Assembly (NCBI GenBank): GCA_039704465.1
Contig: JASFAU010000010.1
Location: forward strand, 496,001 to 560,000
Direction of reading: 5' to 3'
Source of the DNA: Plasmodiophora brassicae
Lineage: Eukaryota > Endomyxa > Phytomyxea > Plasmodiophorida > Plasmodiophoridae
DNA length: 64,000 nucleotides
Every line of letters starts with the position of its first letter. Position 1 is the stretch's first letter. The notes below the pieces were generated by a model, which saw only the letters and a program-made list of their open reading frames with translations, had not been told where the DNA came from and did not search any database. A program made the position numbers and the translations under genes. Positions 1-14,028 of the stretch are shown here, one piece after another.

Positions 1-3000
1 ATTTGGGCCACCGACGACATTCTGCAGGCCTTGTACAGTGTGTGTTCCGAAATCGACAAGGCCAACAACAGGCTTGGCGATTAGGCCAGCTGAACCCTGG
101 GCTATGCCTTTGAGGAAGCCCAGCGGACCACCAGCACGCGCGCCTTCCACTGGTTTCTTGACGATCCCCGTTATGCCTCCGAAAACACCAGAACCGAACG
201 CAATAAGGCCTGGCGCATGGGTTTAGGCCAGTAAACCCCTGTTGACAGTAGGAAACTGTACCTGTCCCAATGTTATGGGTTTCTGTTCCTTGGGATGCTT
301 CGCGAACCCGTTGGCGCGCATCCTAGCCAGTCATTAGAATAAAACCTTTGCAAATGGACCGACTAACACGGACATGCTCTCGCTGCATCAGGTACTCTTT
401 GTCCATCGTCAGAGCCGACAACCCTGAGCTGATACTCGAGGTGATTTGACTTGCCGAGGAGAGGACACCCCCAACTGTGTGCCGGACAAACTCACGAGAA
501 CCTGACGCAAGGCCTTTTCCGAACTCCAACGGACTCGAGACAATACCTTGTGCTGGATCGTAGACAAGGTGTTTGACACCGGTACCAATATTCGATACAA
601 GCCCGACAGGATCACCCAATACCGACAAAGACCCGAGGACCTTGTAAACCTGTCGAAGCATCTGCACGATGTAGTGCCTCTTGACTGGAGCTAAAATTAC
701 GTCAAGTGATCCGAAGACATCGTTGATTTCAAATGAAGAGATTCGGATAGGAGCGCCCTAAAGTTCGCATAAGCTCACAGAAGGAACCCGCGACGACGAA
801 TACAGACATTGACAGCAGCAAAGGTAATACCCGCTGCCCCAAGAAGAATATCGACAGGAGTTGTCCAGCGTGAATCGCTGACAACAGCACGATGTGGCCT
901 CAGCGTAGGCTAAATACGCTGTAAGTAAGGGCATGCAGAGAAGTACAGTACCAAGCGATTACATGGAGCGTTAAGTTGATTGCAATGGGATGCAGGAGAA
1001 GACGTTTAACGAACAGGTTAGATGCAGACTCTGAATAACAACCATTCAGAGAGTGCCAGACGCATTGGTATTCCACGAGTGCTGACCAGAAACAGGGTGT
1101 TGCATGGATTCCTCAAAACTGAGCGCGCGACGTTCGTCAACGGACATTTCCGCCAAAACAGTGTCGGAGACCCTCGTCACGAAGTGGAAAAGGTCGATGA
1201 CAAAATCTTCCTCAATCAGAACATCCACTTCCTGCAGGAGGACATTGACAAATTCCAAATTGATGAAACCTGACGGGTCTGATCAGATCCCATAGAACCG
1301 TCACGAACCGTGCCTGTCGTACCCAGAGTTTGGCTCCGCGAGGAACTCAGCATCGACAACTGGAATAATGGAGGAGGCATGGCGGACGAGGCTGCGGGCA
1401 GCCGTCGTGCGATCACGACCGGGAAAAGGGCAGTGTAACTCTGGTTGTCGACTTGCGCGTTCTCAATGACGGCAAAGAATCCCTGGATGATGCTAAATCA
1501 GGTAGCAGCTCCGAAGAACGTAACAAATCCTACTATTCCGTCGTCCGACAAAGACGCCCCGATGTGCATGTTGCTCATTGAAATGTAAGCCAGTTCGGCA
1601 GGAACTGAGTCGACTAATGAAATTCCAAGCTTCGCCAAGAACCTGGATGCCATCGGTTAGTCAAAAGCACCAAAGACAATTTTCGGTTATACAAATTCAG
1701 ATTTGTTGTAGGCGAAGTGGATGGAGGGGGATATCCGTTAGGCAGCTCAGATGAGGACAAGCTTATGCAGATTTCGTTGGATCCGTCTGCAAGCTTGATC
1801 CAGCACTCCTCAGAATCCTGAAGGAAACCCGTTTTAAGGTAAACCTCCGAGAGGTACACGTATGTTATGACCTTCGCAAGTGAAACATCGCCAGTTGATA
1901 CATGCTCGTAAGATATGGTGTTCGATGAGTGATCAAGAGTCTCCATCAGCAATGCCAGACGGACATTGGTTGTTGATCCAACCTGCCGTCAAGGTCAGCA
2001 AATACTCTACTCAATATCAATTCGCCCCTTTTACATAAACAGCTTTTACGCTGCTGTCGGTACGGAATACAAATGGTTGTCTCAGCATTCCCGAAATAAT
2101 GTTTCCAGCATAATCTGTAACAACAGACACAGACTCCAGACCCTACTTCCCCATGTCAATTATCGTTATGTAGGTCGACCACGCGCATAATGACCTCATC
2201 AGGTCCAGGAACGTTAGCAGTAAAACGACAGAGGAGCCTCATTGACACCGGTTTGGCAAAACCACTGTCTGCAGAGGCAGCTGGAACGGGTTCCAACAGT
2301 TGTCCACTGACGAATATTCAGCTCAATATTACACGTTAATGCTGAACTGATACCTTTCGTTTTTCAACGGTGCGACACTGTCAAAGTATGCTCGATTATC
2401 AGGAGGCGCGTCTCTGCAGCTAAGGGTTAACGGCCAGTACATGCAGGCGAAGAACTGGAATTACAAGAACAGTGAAGAAGAGAGCACAGGACCGCGAACA
2501 TCAACAACAGACAGCGCGAATTCGATTATTCGAGGCGCACTCTTCAGTGACGCCGACGTGCGTTCTTTGCCTGTTGGTACAATCGCTTGCGTTGGCTCCT
2601 CCAGTTCATAAGTTGACTCTGGCTGATGTGGGACACGTGCGGCTTCCAGAAGCTTGGCAAGCCTTGCCAGAGTTGCTTGTTGGTTCGCAATGTCCTTATC
2701 GAGCACTATAGCTAAATCAGTGTCTAGGCCGACCTGAACGGACTGATGAAGTACTGTTGATTGATTCTCGAAGTGCGTCGAGGCGCGAATGCAGATAGCG
2801 AATTCTAAGGTGAACTCTACCCCGGACTTCCTTGTCAACACCCAACACAGGGAACCAGCGATCAATAGGTTGGAGATCAGAAGGCCGGCCAAGCTTTCCA
2901 AGAGGCACAACGAGGCCGCCTAAGAGAACGTCGTTGCCAGCACCGCGAGATGCAAAGAAGGATATAGTGAGAGGACCCATTACAACATTTCCTTCAGTTC

Positions 3001-6000
3001 CGAAGAAAACTTGCAGGTCCCAGAAGGGGTCAACAAAATCGCGCGTTACTGAATATAGATGTCAGACCCAGTTATGGAAGCGCCTATACCGGTACATGGC
3101 CCACTTACTTTGCGTTCTCTTCTCAACGCCGGCGTATGACACTACTCCATATACCGCGGAATGCTTAGGAGCCTCCATGTTGCTTGACTCCACCTACCAA
3201 TATCAATCAAACTCCAATTTTGCTGCATCCGTTTAAATGTCCACACCAGGTCAACGAACAGCAGACCGTGTGTGTCTTCACTCTCGTCGGATTGTAGTAA
3301 CGACAGCTCCAGCTTCTTGGCACTCCATTGTGAGACCTGGCAGTGTTGTCAGAAGAGCTTAACAGGGCCGCGGAAGACGATTGATACAAGATTTGCCAAA
3401 CGCTGGTGAATAACTTTCTGGCTCTCTGCAAGGGAACGCATATTCCGGACCTTCTCCTGAATGCAAATAGTCCGCTTGTATCCCGACACTTTTACCGACG
3501 CAATAAGCGAATGAGGAACAGGGTCGTCCACATCCACGGATACTTTCTCTTCCTGAGACACTATTGAGAACCAGATATCACAATGTGGTATACAAGAACT
3601 ACCCTAGGAAGCGACCAGTCGAATTCAATGTGATCGAGGGGTTCACCTGAACGAGTCATCGTGCTGTCCAATTTCAAGGTAATGGTCGGTGGACGCCCTT
3701 TATCGTCCCACGCATATGGACAACGTTCACCGGGTGGAACATGGAGCCACTGATTGGTGCTTTTCTGTCTGAACCAGACATGGGACATGGCCGTTCGGTT
3801 GATAACAGTAATCGGCGCAAGAGCAGCAGGTAGGCATGAGAGAACAACAAAATTCGAGAAGACACCATTATACTGAACTTGAACACGAACGAGACGGTCC
3901 TTGTCCCTTGCAGATCTAAGATAAATTGTGTCGTCTAAGACACCTTGCACTGAGACCGGAGAGCACCTACAGTTTGGGACTGCTCAGTTATTGTTACTAT
4001 CAGTCGGCCAGCTGCTTTACCATTCGTTGTCATCCCCGTCAAATTTAAAAGTTAGCATTTCCTTTAGATCCCGATCCGGCCATGAGTGAATAATGAACCG
4101 CTCCTGCGATGACGCAGCCCACTGCGTGCCCGACCCAAACTGTTTGATTGAAACAGAGAAGGGCAAGCCATTGAATAGCACAAAACGGTGAGAGAATATA
4201 ACCTAGGGGGCATGAGTAAAATTCCATCTCATTAGCAGCAGCAATACCTTTTTCGTTCGCGTGAACGGAGCAGAACACAAGGCAACTGTAACGTTAAATT
4301 GGAAACACTGGCGGCCTGCGATGATCGATACGAAATCGCTCGACCCGGCAGCGTTGATAGCAACGGCCTCAGACCACGTCGAGTTCGTCTTATTGAGACG
4401 GACATGACAACGCCCGTTGGAAGAATTGAACATAAGAGGCTGCCTTAGTGGTTCCTTGGGATCAGCATCTGATTGGATGTCGATATCGGCAGGTGGATAG
4501 AATGGAGGGACAAAAATGGACTACAGCATGTTAATCAAGACGTTACACAGTTCGATGGCCTCTAACCTTATCGGCAGACACGGACAAGCAGTCCCCTCCA
4601 GGCAATGAAGTCATGTCGTATATCCAGTACGGGACGTAGAGCAGTAACCGGGAGCTGGTCAGCTCTGCTTGTACGACAAGAGTGTAATTGTTCGACGCGT
4701 CAACGCAAGCCAAAGATGGTGCTTGAGATGAGGGACCGATTGTAACCGGCTTGCTCCAATGACTAAGTTCAAAATTAGCATCACAATAATCAGAGGAGCT
4801 AATATCCCCACACCTCATAAAAGGCAGCATTATCTCAAAATGGAAAGTGTCTTCAGGCGACACGACCATAAGAGGGAGCTCCTCTTCGGATTCCAGCGCC
4901 TCTGTTTCGAAACCTTTTTGGCTGCCAGCTTTGCGGATGCGAACTTGACAGGGAAGGGTAAGAAGATTTTGAAGGATCAGTGGAGGAGTGAATATGAACT
5001 CGTGCAAGCCTTCTACCCCTCTCTTGTATACGACACCAACCATAAGGTCGTACGTTTCATCAGTCGCCTGTGACAGTATGAGAACAAACAAGACAGCATG
5101 AGCGAGTGAGCGACTTTGAATCTCAGTAATGTGGACCCGTTGGCGAGGTTCAATACAGCAGGTGACAATTTCGAGTCTAGGGGAAGACACAGTAAGTGAG
5201 TGCAATAGAACAGCACATTCAAACAAGAATACCCTTGAGCGAGACGACAAGCTGCAAGTTCGAATCACGAACAGCAACGGGTAACCAGTAGGTCTCATCT
5301 GGGGCGACATCTACTGAAGAGTTCAGAGGTCAGACAATTAACATTCCACTTCGAAAAGTGACCTTTCGACTCGACAACCATAATGGATTTGGTACGGTTG
5401 CGAATGCAGAATGCTGAGTGTACATCGAGAACTTTCGACATGCCCAACTCGGATGTGTCAACAAAGACGCGAACAGTCGACAAAGGCGACTTGGCAGAGG
5501 CTTCGCGGTGCAGCCAGAATGACTGACAGCCGGTACGGCTAACGTCGACCTAGCATACAACTGATGAGCAAATACTGGGGAGGAAGCCATATGAGACTCT
5601 GTCGCACTTCGGTTATTGTTGTCCATTCGGGCCCGAAAGACAACGAGACTTTGGCACCGTCTTGACTGTTCTGAAGAGGTAGCTCGCAACTTGAACCAGG
5701 ATCAACAGGCACAGACTCGATTGTTGGAACCAAAACGGTTACTATCGCCTAATAGGGAATGGGTCGTCAATATAAACGTATCGCTTGACAAGCCCCAAGT
5801 ACCTCAGTGTGATTTTGGATTGTAAGTCTATTCCTGTTCAAGATTTCAATTCGATCAGAGTTCTTTCTTGATCGAGGAGAGCCAGCCGTGTCCGCTTCTG
5901 AGCTTGATGTTAAAGCAGCGCTCGGGGAATACAAGTTTGCATGCACACCTTTACGTATTAACTGGACAGAATACATGAGAGAGTCCACAAGTCCAGCAGT

Positions 6001-9000
6001 AATGTTAATGTCCAGGACGCCCTCAATCGCTGCAATATATTAACAGCCAGAACCGCTCCGACACAACACCCCATTTGATTACCCATGGTTGCCTCCGTAC
6101 TGGACGCGGTTTGCGTCAAGCGAACGGATACCCGGGACGGTTCGATAAGCGGTTCATAACTGGAATTCGAGGTATTGAAATATCGGACGGCTACCCACAT
6201 GCCAACAAACCTGTCTTCGTGCTTAGTCCATTGTTTCTCCAAGCTCAAGCCCAAACGTACAAATGCCGGGCGTAGCCGAACGAATACACTTGCGATCGCG
6301 AATCAACGAGAGCAATCAGTTCCGCAACAGGAATCCGCTGTTGATCTTGACCTCCGAAACAGTCGTTTACAATGTCGATTCTGATGCTTTCCAGCCCTAT
6401 CCCGACCGATTCATGAAGAGCCCAGCGAGAAAGTATACTCTGAGACTCTATTGAGGGTCCCTGTAGGTAGCTCCGTCAACAATATGGCCACAACAAACAC
6501 AATAGTAAAAACCCTTTACCAGCGACTCTTCATCAAGAATCTCGATCTTGGGGAGATTAGTGTCTTCCATATTTGCCTCTTGCTCTCGGTTTGCTTCCCC
6601 AACTGGTTGAATACTGGCAAGAGCCTAGGTAAGCAGCTCACAAATACGAACCGTAATCGACGCATAACATATTCTTACATCCTGGACTACTCGAGCGGAG
6701 CTGCTCAAAAGCAAAACGGCAGAGTACGATACAACGAGGTGTACCGGCTTCATCGTAATATTTGCCGAAATGAATTTCGGCGCGCCAAGCGAGGAAAGGC
6801 CACTCGTCGCCTGAAACCTCAACTTAGTTCCACATACCTCGTTGTGTACCTTAAGCAGCCTACTTGTAGTGAACAGTCAATTGGATGAAGAACAGGGAGG
6901 ATTGCGTCTTTAGCTTTTCGATCCATTTGCAATTTCTGAACACCAGCAACGACGTTCCAAGCTGCAGGAGATTGCCAGCTCGCATCAGTTTCTATCTCGC
7001 AGCCAACAAGTAAGAACTCGTCAACGCGTTCTAACGAATGAAGGACGAGTCTGATGTTGATATGGGACTTCAGACGCACATTTGGCCCTGTAACTTAAGA
7101 TCAGCCAGGGACTTTACACTAAATGAACAAACGAATTACCTGCTTCTACGAATGCAACGTCAAGTTTGGTTGACGCAATGGTGATATTAAGCTCGGGTAA
7201 CTGAGACGCCAACTTGGGCGGAAGAGGCTTCGCATCGTCGACAGCCTGAATCCCATAAAGCGCCCGCATTCGCGTAGGAGCTAAGCGATAATCGGAATTG
7301 TAACAGTCGATGAACTTGTCAAATCTAAATACAGATAGTTAGTCCAGCAGCGAGTGAGTCATAAATGTCTTCGTACTGTTCTCTTCCAGCACAGAAGATC
7401 ATTGGGCTGGATCGAACCGCAACGTGCGACTCGTCGTCCATCCTCATTTCAAGAAATGAAACATCAAGCAGCTCTTCAGTAAACTCGTCCAGGCCTGCAT
7501 TCCCGAACCCGATAAAAATTCCACTGACGCGTCCAAGAGTGGCCCTAATACAAATATTTAATGGCAATGGCAGCACTCGACGAACCCACCAACCCGTCTG
7601 TCTTGAGTACTACATCCGCCAGTGTTGCCTTCAAGGCGTCGTTTTCGTCCTTCTCTTTCGCAATGGCAAGCTGGAGTCCACCCAGGACGATATCGAACGT
7701 GGTATCGCGCCATAATAATGAAGACAGAGGTGAACCTGACCTGTGACTCTCGTCACTGTCGGCATGTTCACTCTTCGGAACCAGGGAAAGAAGCTTTGGA
7801 ATTGCGCTGAAACGGGTCATGTCCAGCAATTCCTTGATAAGAGCGCAGCGAACGTTAATGCGCAACCCAGAAGCCCTTGTAAAGAGATTGACGCGATTCT
7901 CAGCAATAGAGCCGTGCACGTCAATGAGATATGGCGCCTCCTCATCAGGTAGCTTTGCCATGCAGATTGGGTGTCGTAGCCAATGAGACTCCTCAACAAG
8001 AAAGTCCTGAAACGTGCCTCAGTAGAAAGCCTTCGTGTGGATATCAATTTCTCTGATACCTCCATACTGATGCTGGTAGCGGTGAAGGTGAACTCCTGTG
8101 TGTTAACGCTGAATCGAGAATATGCACCAGCGACGTTACCCAGCGACGCAGTTATCACAGGTGTTAGAGGATTTGCAAGGAGCCGAATAATGGCACCACC
8201 GAACATTGCCTTGAAACTTGTCGAGGGTGACGGAGCTTCTGTCGACGGCTGCAACGCATAGCTTTCCTGACGCTGCAAGTCGGGCAAGGAACCTGGCCTC
8301 GACAGTGGCCGACCGACTTCGATCAGCGACATCTGGGATATGTTCAGATTACATACTCGCACGAAATCGGTGAAGAAACCCATTACCATCACGACTGCCG
8401 TATCATATAGCGTCAGAGGTTCGAGAGTGACTTCAACCTGACCAGCTTCGACACTTATCGAATTTTCGAAACCTTCGAATAATGGAGACTCGGGACGGCA
8501 TTGCCTATCGCGGACGTCAGTGCCAGTGAGCATAATAATTATTGAACGGAGCCTACAGGTAGTGAACACCCAAGAACGCTTGAGATGCTGAAGGATTGTC
8601 GGAAATCGCCTCTGGATATGACGAGCGTGAACGCACAAAATCGATATCCGACAAGCACTCGTGAACAGCAAATTCTGCTATAGCCGCCCTGACATCCATG
8701 TCGAGCACCCGTTTTGTAACATTCAACGACATTGTTGATAGGCCCGCAGAGACAATGTCACGCTCCTCCGAAGCAACGGTTAACGAGAGCCCGCTGAAGC
8801 TTATGTTCGCCATTGCAAGGACATTGCTTCGTTCCTTCTCCGTGTATACCGGAACCTGCTGCAAACTTCAGCGTTCAAGAACATGCGCACGCTGTAGCAC
8901 CAACATACGGCAGCTTGATCCTTCATCATCGGGGAAATCGGCTCGTGACGAGCAACCTCACTAGTTGCAGCAGGGACGTCATTTGTCGGTACAGCGTCAG

Positions 9001-12000
9001 GCTCAGTGCGGAAATCCTGGGCCATCACGACAAAGCGGTGTACTTGCTTAGGAGAAATACGGATATCGAAGGGAAGCACATTCATGTCGAACGTCAGGGA
9101 AGGGAGAACATCCGAGTCGATAAGGACGCAGATGCCAACTTGGACAGTCATGTCGATTGGGCGCAGAATACGTTCACGTTGGTCTATCGTTGAACAGTGA
9201 GAACTCATACCAAGATGCAGCAAATAAAACAGGACCTTCCAAATGCGACCGCCACTGTTGTCCTCCAGCCGCAAAGAATAATTCAATCTGAGTCACATCC
9301 AAGGAGAGCCGATCGTAGAACCGGGTATACAAGGGATTCCTTAGGTCGCGGATGTCAGCTGCAGTAATGCCTTGCAGCTCGCCAGTAGTAGGCGCTTTGC
9401 TTGCCGCAGGGGCTGTAGATATGAGGAAACTGCCGAGATCAATAACCAAACACGACGTGTCAGATCGTGATGAACATTCCGGCACCTTTGGGACCAATCA
9501 GATAAAACGCTGTCAGGTACGGTTACATGGAACGTACTATCATCGTTGGAGCCGACATCTTCAGTTCTATGACCATAGACGGGCGCCGGATAAGGGCAAT
9601 ATCCTCGGGCGATGTAGACGCAATCGCAGCAGTAACCGTGCTGACCATTGTCTGAGCACCGTCCTCCTCAGAGGCATCGCCAGTAAACTGTGCCGCTGCA
9701 TCGTCGGCCGCTGATGAAGGCGACCCTTGTTTTTCGAGGAAACGGGTTAGCCGTTGAATCAGAGACTGATCGACAATGAGGTCCAGCTAACATGACCATG
9801 TTAGTTATGGGAAATAGGATAAAATGGCGAAATACGAACGTACAGGCTCAATTCCTCCTGAAACGGAGACCCCAATATTTGAACCAGCAGGCTCTATTCC
9901 GATGTGCAGTTTCGCCACGGACGTTACAGAATCTGTTTGAACCGGTTCCAGAGACGAACGGTACAGGATCTCAGGGAATGCCACCTGGAGGAACGTGAGC
10001 TTAGCTCGAATGGGCCGGACCCATTTACAGACCAACCTCCGGCAGCGACGAATTATGAATGAAGGCGTCTTGAAGCGACAAATCGACGCTTATCGTAGAA
10101 GATTCGCTTGCTGTCGCGTCAGCCCTCATATCGGAAATCCCGAATCGGACCAGGGTAAACTGAACAGTTGTCAATGCAAGAATGAATAATTCGGGGTGGG
10201 AGACTCACATCGCCAGACATAACCGTCAGTGAGACCTCCGGCAATCGAAAGGCCAAAGCCAATACGATTTGTTCTTCGGAAGAGTCATGCTGTATGTCTT
10301 CAATCTCGGGTGGAGGCAGGTCGACATCAACAGGTATGTCACCCAGGACGTCCCTAGATGCTGTGAACCACGACAAAACGCGGGTCGCCAGCCCTGGTGC
10401 TTTACGGTCGCTCTTGCGGAAAATCTCGTACTTCACAGATGGTCCAGCACGAGCTAATGCCTCATCGAGCTCTGACAGGACGACTTTTCTGGAGGGTAAT
10501 GTCAGAAACCTCAATAAAGAATCACCACTAATCGCTTGCCTGTATGTTTCAATCTCTTTTGCCGTATGCTCCATCTCCAACTCGGCAAGACGAGCTGATT
10601 CATCAAGAGTCAAGTCAGGGAATGTGCACCCGGTGGCATAAAGGGACTTTTTGTAGAGCTCCATATACTCCTTATCAAGTACGTCGAGATTCGACGGGCG
10701 TCCTTGAAACAGGTCTTTGCCAAGTAAGGCTTGGAGATGAGATGATGCTTTGTCCACAGCATCGGTAAGAAGCATCGCAGCACGATACTGCTCTTGAGAC
10801 AGAGCGAACTGAATTTTTTCAACGTCGAAATCGACCTAACAGCAACTGAATACGAATGAAATAATTAACCACATGTAATGCCTACCTTGATACGGGGTGA
10901 CGCAGAATGACCTTGGTGCATCGTCACGTGCAGTTGAAAAGATATCGGGTTCATGACGAAAGATGGAGGCGTGTCCGCCATCTCTGTGTGCATAACGTAA
11001 CGATACTGAGGTTCATGGGGCGGAGCCTGCGAAACAGTCATTCGTGACGGCATTGACCGGTTGGAGAATAGGTATAGACCTCATCTTCCTCAAGGTCGAC
11101 TTTGAGCATAGTAGATCCGACGTTATCACCAGTGTTCAGGTATACGAACAGTCGATCCAATGACAAACACTGACACAGCGTCAGTCGCCACGTAGTATTG
11201 CTTGTGTAGAAATATACCTTAAAGAGCGCATCTTCAATGCCATTGACGACTGAAGGCTTGAAGTTCTCGTCGGTAGTACAAAGATACAGCTCACGCAGCC
11301 GCAAGCCACATGCAAGACCATCCATTTCAAGGCGTACGTGCACATGACGAACACGAACTTTCAGGTTTGCCACAATTTTTGAGACAATCTGCACCAGGTT
11401 AAGGAGACGTGGTCGGTTCTAAAAGATTTTGCACCAACCCTTTCCACTGTCGACAGATTCTTGCTCGACGAGTCCAACGTAAAGTCGGCATTATCAGCGG
11501 GGTCCTCACCTCGTTCCAGGGATGCGCGCTTGCGTTGTGCTCGGACAATGGCTTTACCGTGTCGTCCAACGAAACCCACATCTGGATCAAAGGTGCGGTT
11601 CTCCCAGGACTAGTAGACACAAGTCAAATGTCTCGTTCAAGTACTCTACTATGTAACGAACCTGAAGGCGCGCCTGCTTCGAGGCTCGGCGGGAAGAGAT
11701 CACCGTCTCTCGAAGCTGATCACGGTTGATGTCTGCGAAATTTTTTCTCGGTGTAGCTGACATGTACACGTGTGAAATGTCAACCTCAACCGGCTTGCTG
11801 AAACCTCCGCGCCAATCGCATACAAGCCTGCACAGTTCATGTTAGCGCTCCACCAAGCGGGGACATTCAGCACCGAACTCTATGCGATCGATCACGCAGG
11901 CATTGACATGCAGTGCGATGCCAGTCTCGTTAACTGCTTGTTCCCGCAACATGATGTGCCGAAGCACCGCCCTAACAAGTTCGTGTCAAAGTGCGACGAA

Positions 12001-12169
12001 CGTCGTCTCGTAACCTAAATACCTTCCAGTCCACAAGTCCACATCGATATCGCCTGCACGGTATGTAATCAACAGGATGACCCCACATTGCGCTACGAGG
12101 CGGTCTACCCTGGAAATCAAAGTACGGGCCGAGGACCCGATTCAGGATGGTTCGCACGATCGCCTGCAT
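1..12169 (-). CDS. VPS13: VPS13-family bridge-like lipid transfer protein, partial (C-terminus beyond left edge)
   Basis: This is a very large, intron-rich minus-strand gene. VPS13 proteins form long grooves that move phospholipids between membranes at contact sites. The start at 12169 opens with MQAIVRTILNRVLGPYF, the chorein N-terminus. After splicing it continues GDIDVDLWTG, AVLRHIMLREQA and GGFSKPVEVDISHVYM, which follow the family's 'SQLKIGIWGG..L.NL.L...A...PV' pattern. Around 11.0-11.4 kb is the VSKIVANLKVRVRHVHVRLE block, and at 10.1-10.8 kb a helical linker. VAB/SHR-BD-like repeats lie at 3.5-5.3 kb (APITVINRTAM, LYVPYWIYDMTSLPG). The C-terminal region at 1-670 reads DPVGLVSNIGTGVKH, then LIAFGSGVFGGITGIVKKP and ends inside GLVDFGTHTVQGLQN, so the last part is outside the window. 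Two introns measured here are 51 and 52 nt. Internal exon limits between 0.7 and 11.5 kb were not all resolved. Confidence 0.93.
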
Positions 12170-12419
12170 CGTGCAGGCTCTGAAACGTTACCGGCTGCCT
12201 GGTCCAGGCAGCCACCCGCTTCCGATAATGCCGGGCGCACTGCTTACCGACCCGACGTCCGTTTGAAGTTCTCGAAACGCGCACGCTATTTTGATGAAAG
12301 CACCCGGCTGCGTCGGGAATGCCGGATGCCTCCGAGAGGGCGAGGAACATTCTCAAACTGCGCCGCGCTGCCCATCTCGGAACACCAGCAGAGCTCTGCT
12401 ACAGAGAAGAGACGGATGG

Positions 12420-13106
12420 CGTGATAGATGACTCGGGATGGCGTCTATCATCGGACAGTGGACAGCGAAAACGAGCATGACCAGCCTGAATATGATCATA
12501 CGCTTGCACAAAACAATGATTACACAAAGGCAATTTACAGCTGCGAACGAATCTGGGAAGCCAAGCGGACGGCATTCATTGCGTCTCCAGGTCCTCGCCG
12601 GAGATGTGAACCAAACGCCAGAAAATGGGGTTTCGTATAGCTACCACTCAACAGCACGACGTCGTCTGGCCCCGGAATGAAGACAGCAAACAACTGACAG
12701 TCTGGACCCTTGTTTCCCAAGCATGCTTGATGTTTGGGCGTTGGTCAGTCCTCAGCTCGGCCCCGTAACAATACGGCCAGTAGATATCCTGACGCCATCA
12801 CGTTGCACCTGAACATCGATCTTGTAACCGAGCGGCCAATTCAAATAATCAAATACAAAGCCTCCGGCGTCTCCTTGAGCATCAAATGCAACGCCTCCGA
12901 CGTGCCCCTGAACACAATTGTTATGAGTACTGTTTCCTTGAAGGCCTCTCCTGAGCGATCTCCTCGGATATCTGGCAATCGGCGCAGTCTTGGTCATCGT
13001 CTTCGTTCTGTTCAACGTCGTTGTCGTCGTCGACATCGTTTCCCTTTGCGTGATGAGCGGCAACGTGAAAGCGACCGAGGGCTTGCTTGAATGGAGTTTA
13101 CTACGT
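12420..13106 (-). other. Unresolved minus-strand exon-like fragments upstream of VPS13
   Basis: I see coding-like pieces on the minus strand but no recognisable protein. One is an acidic stretch around 12.95-13.05 kb with the pattern DVDDDNDVEQNEDDDQDCAD. Another, at about 12.54-12.72 kb, includes DCQLFAVFIPGPDDVVLLSG. They could be 3' exons of the gene starting at 13753 or a separate short gene. Frames change several times, so introns or decay are both possible. The bases between here and the VPS13 start (12170-12420) show nothing I can name. Confidence 0.25.
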
Positions 13107-13753
13107 CTACAGACCATCTCCTTCGCCCATCTGTGCAGCTGGGGCTAGTTTGATATCGAAACGACATGACAGGCGCACCCTTTTTCGGGGCCTTGCGCTC
13201 GTTAGTGGGCACGGGCAGCGAGAGGTTCGCCGTCTCTCGTTTCCGTACGTTCAGGTTGCTGGTTGATCGGCCGCTTGTAGTGAGGACCCAGGAACCTGGG
13301 TACTACGTGCGGCCGTTGATCAGACAATGCAAAGGGTTTAACTCATGATACATTGCCCCAGTACCCGTGGTGGCAGCGATTCGAAGCTGCCCTTGATACC
13401 CTGACGGGGATCACTGATGATACGCGCATCACGTTTCAGAAACCGGTTATGACTCCATGGCATTAATACTCCATAAGACAAATTCCATGCTCTCAACTTC
13501 GATGTGGTAGTGTCTCTCAAGTGGCTTGGCATGATTGAAAGTGCTAAAGTAAGACCATTCGACACGGTTGCCTTCAGGATGTGCAAACTCGTTAGGCCAC
13601 CAGTCGCGGGCGCCGTAAGCACCATGAACACTCCTGAGCATGACTCACTAACACGGCGTTATGCAGGATGGACGTCCGCTTGCGACGCTAGCTCAGCGCG
13701 TCCCGGTTCTCACGTACGCATCGTCGAGACGGCGTCGCGGGCAGGCGGCCATT
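13107..13753 (-). CDS. Unidentified spliced protein (hypothetical)
   Basis: A plausible gene starts at 13753 with MAACPRRRLDDA, followed by a GTACGTGAG donor. The next exon reads GAYGARDWWPNEFAHPEGN then VEWSYFSTFNHAKPLERHYH. A 56-nt intron (GTATTAATG to ATCAG) and a 49-nt intron (GTATCATGAG to CACGTAG) keep a frame open into CHHGYWGN and YPGSWVLTTSGRSTSNLNV, then a basic stretch. The stop is uncertain; one frame ends near 13107 after APAAQMGEGDGL. I do not recognise the family. It lies head-to-head with the plus-strand gene at 14029, 275 bp away. The exon chain is an inference from splice signals only. Confidence 0.35.
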
Positions 13754-14028
13754 GAGCGATGCTGCACCATTCAAAGTGGAGCCTGGCGGGGATCATAGCT
13801 CCCGATTGTACGGCCTATAGGTACCGGAGGCATTGGCTTCCCAGGATCGTCTAGGTAGTATGCGAGTGGGGTCGCGTCACAAGGCCCTGCTCGAGTGCGC
13901 CTGCGCGTGCACACCATTACGAAAAGTTGCGTCCGGCACACTCTGATCTGGTTGGGCGCATCCATCACCACATCATCATCACAATCATCACAGGTCACCC
14001 AGCCAACGACGACAACAACCGCTCGCCC

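Noticed and set aside
13400..13450. DWWPN motif as catalase-peroxidase
   Set aside because: The five residues occur in KatG, but nothing around them in this exon resembles a peroxidase.
13338..13631. Minus-strand 97-codon frame reading RIISDPRQGIKGSF
   Set aside because: It overlaps better-supported spliced frames; part of it falls inside a 56-nt intron with good donor, branch and acceptor.
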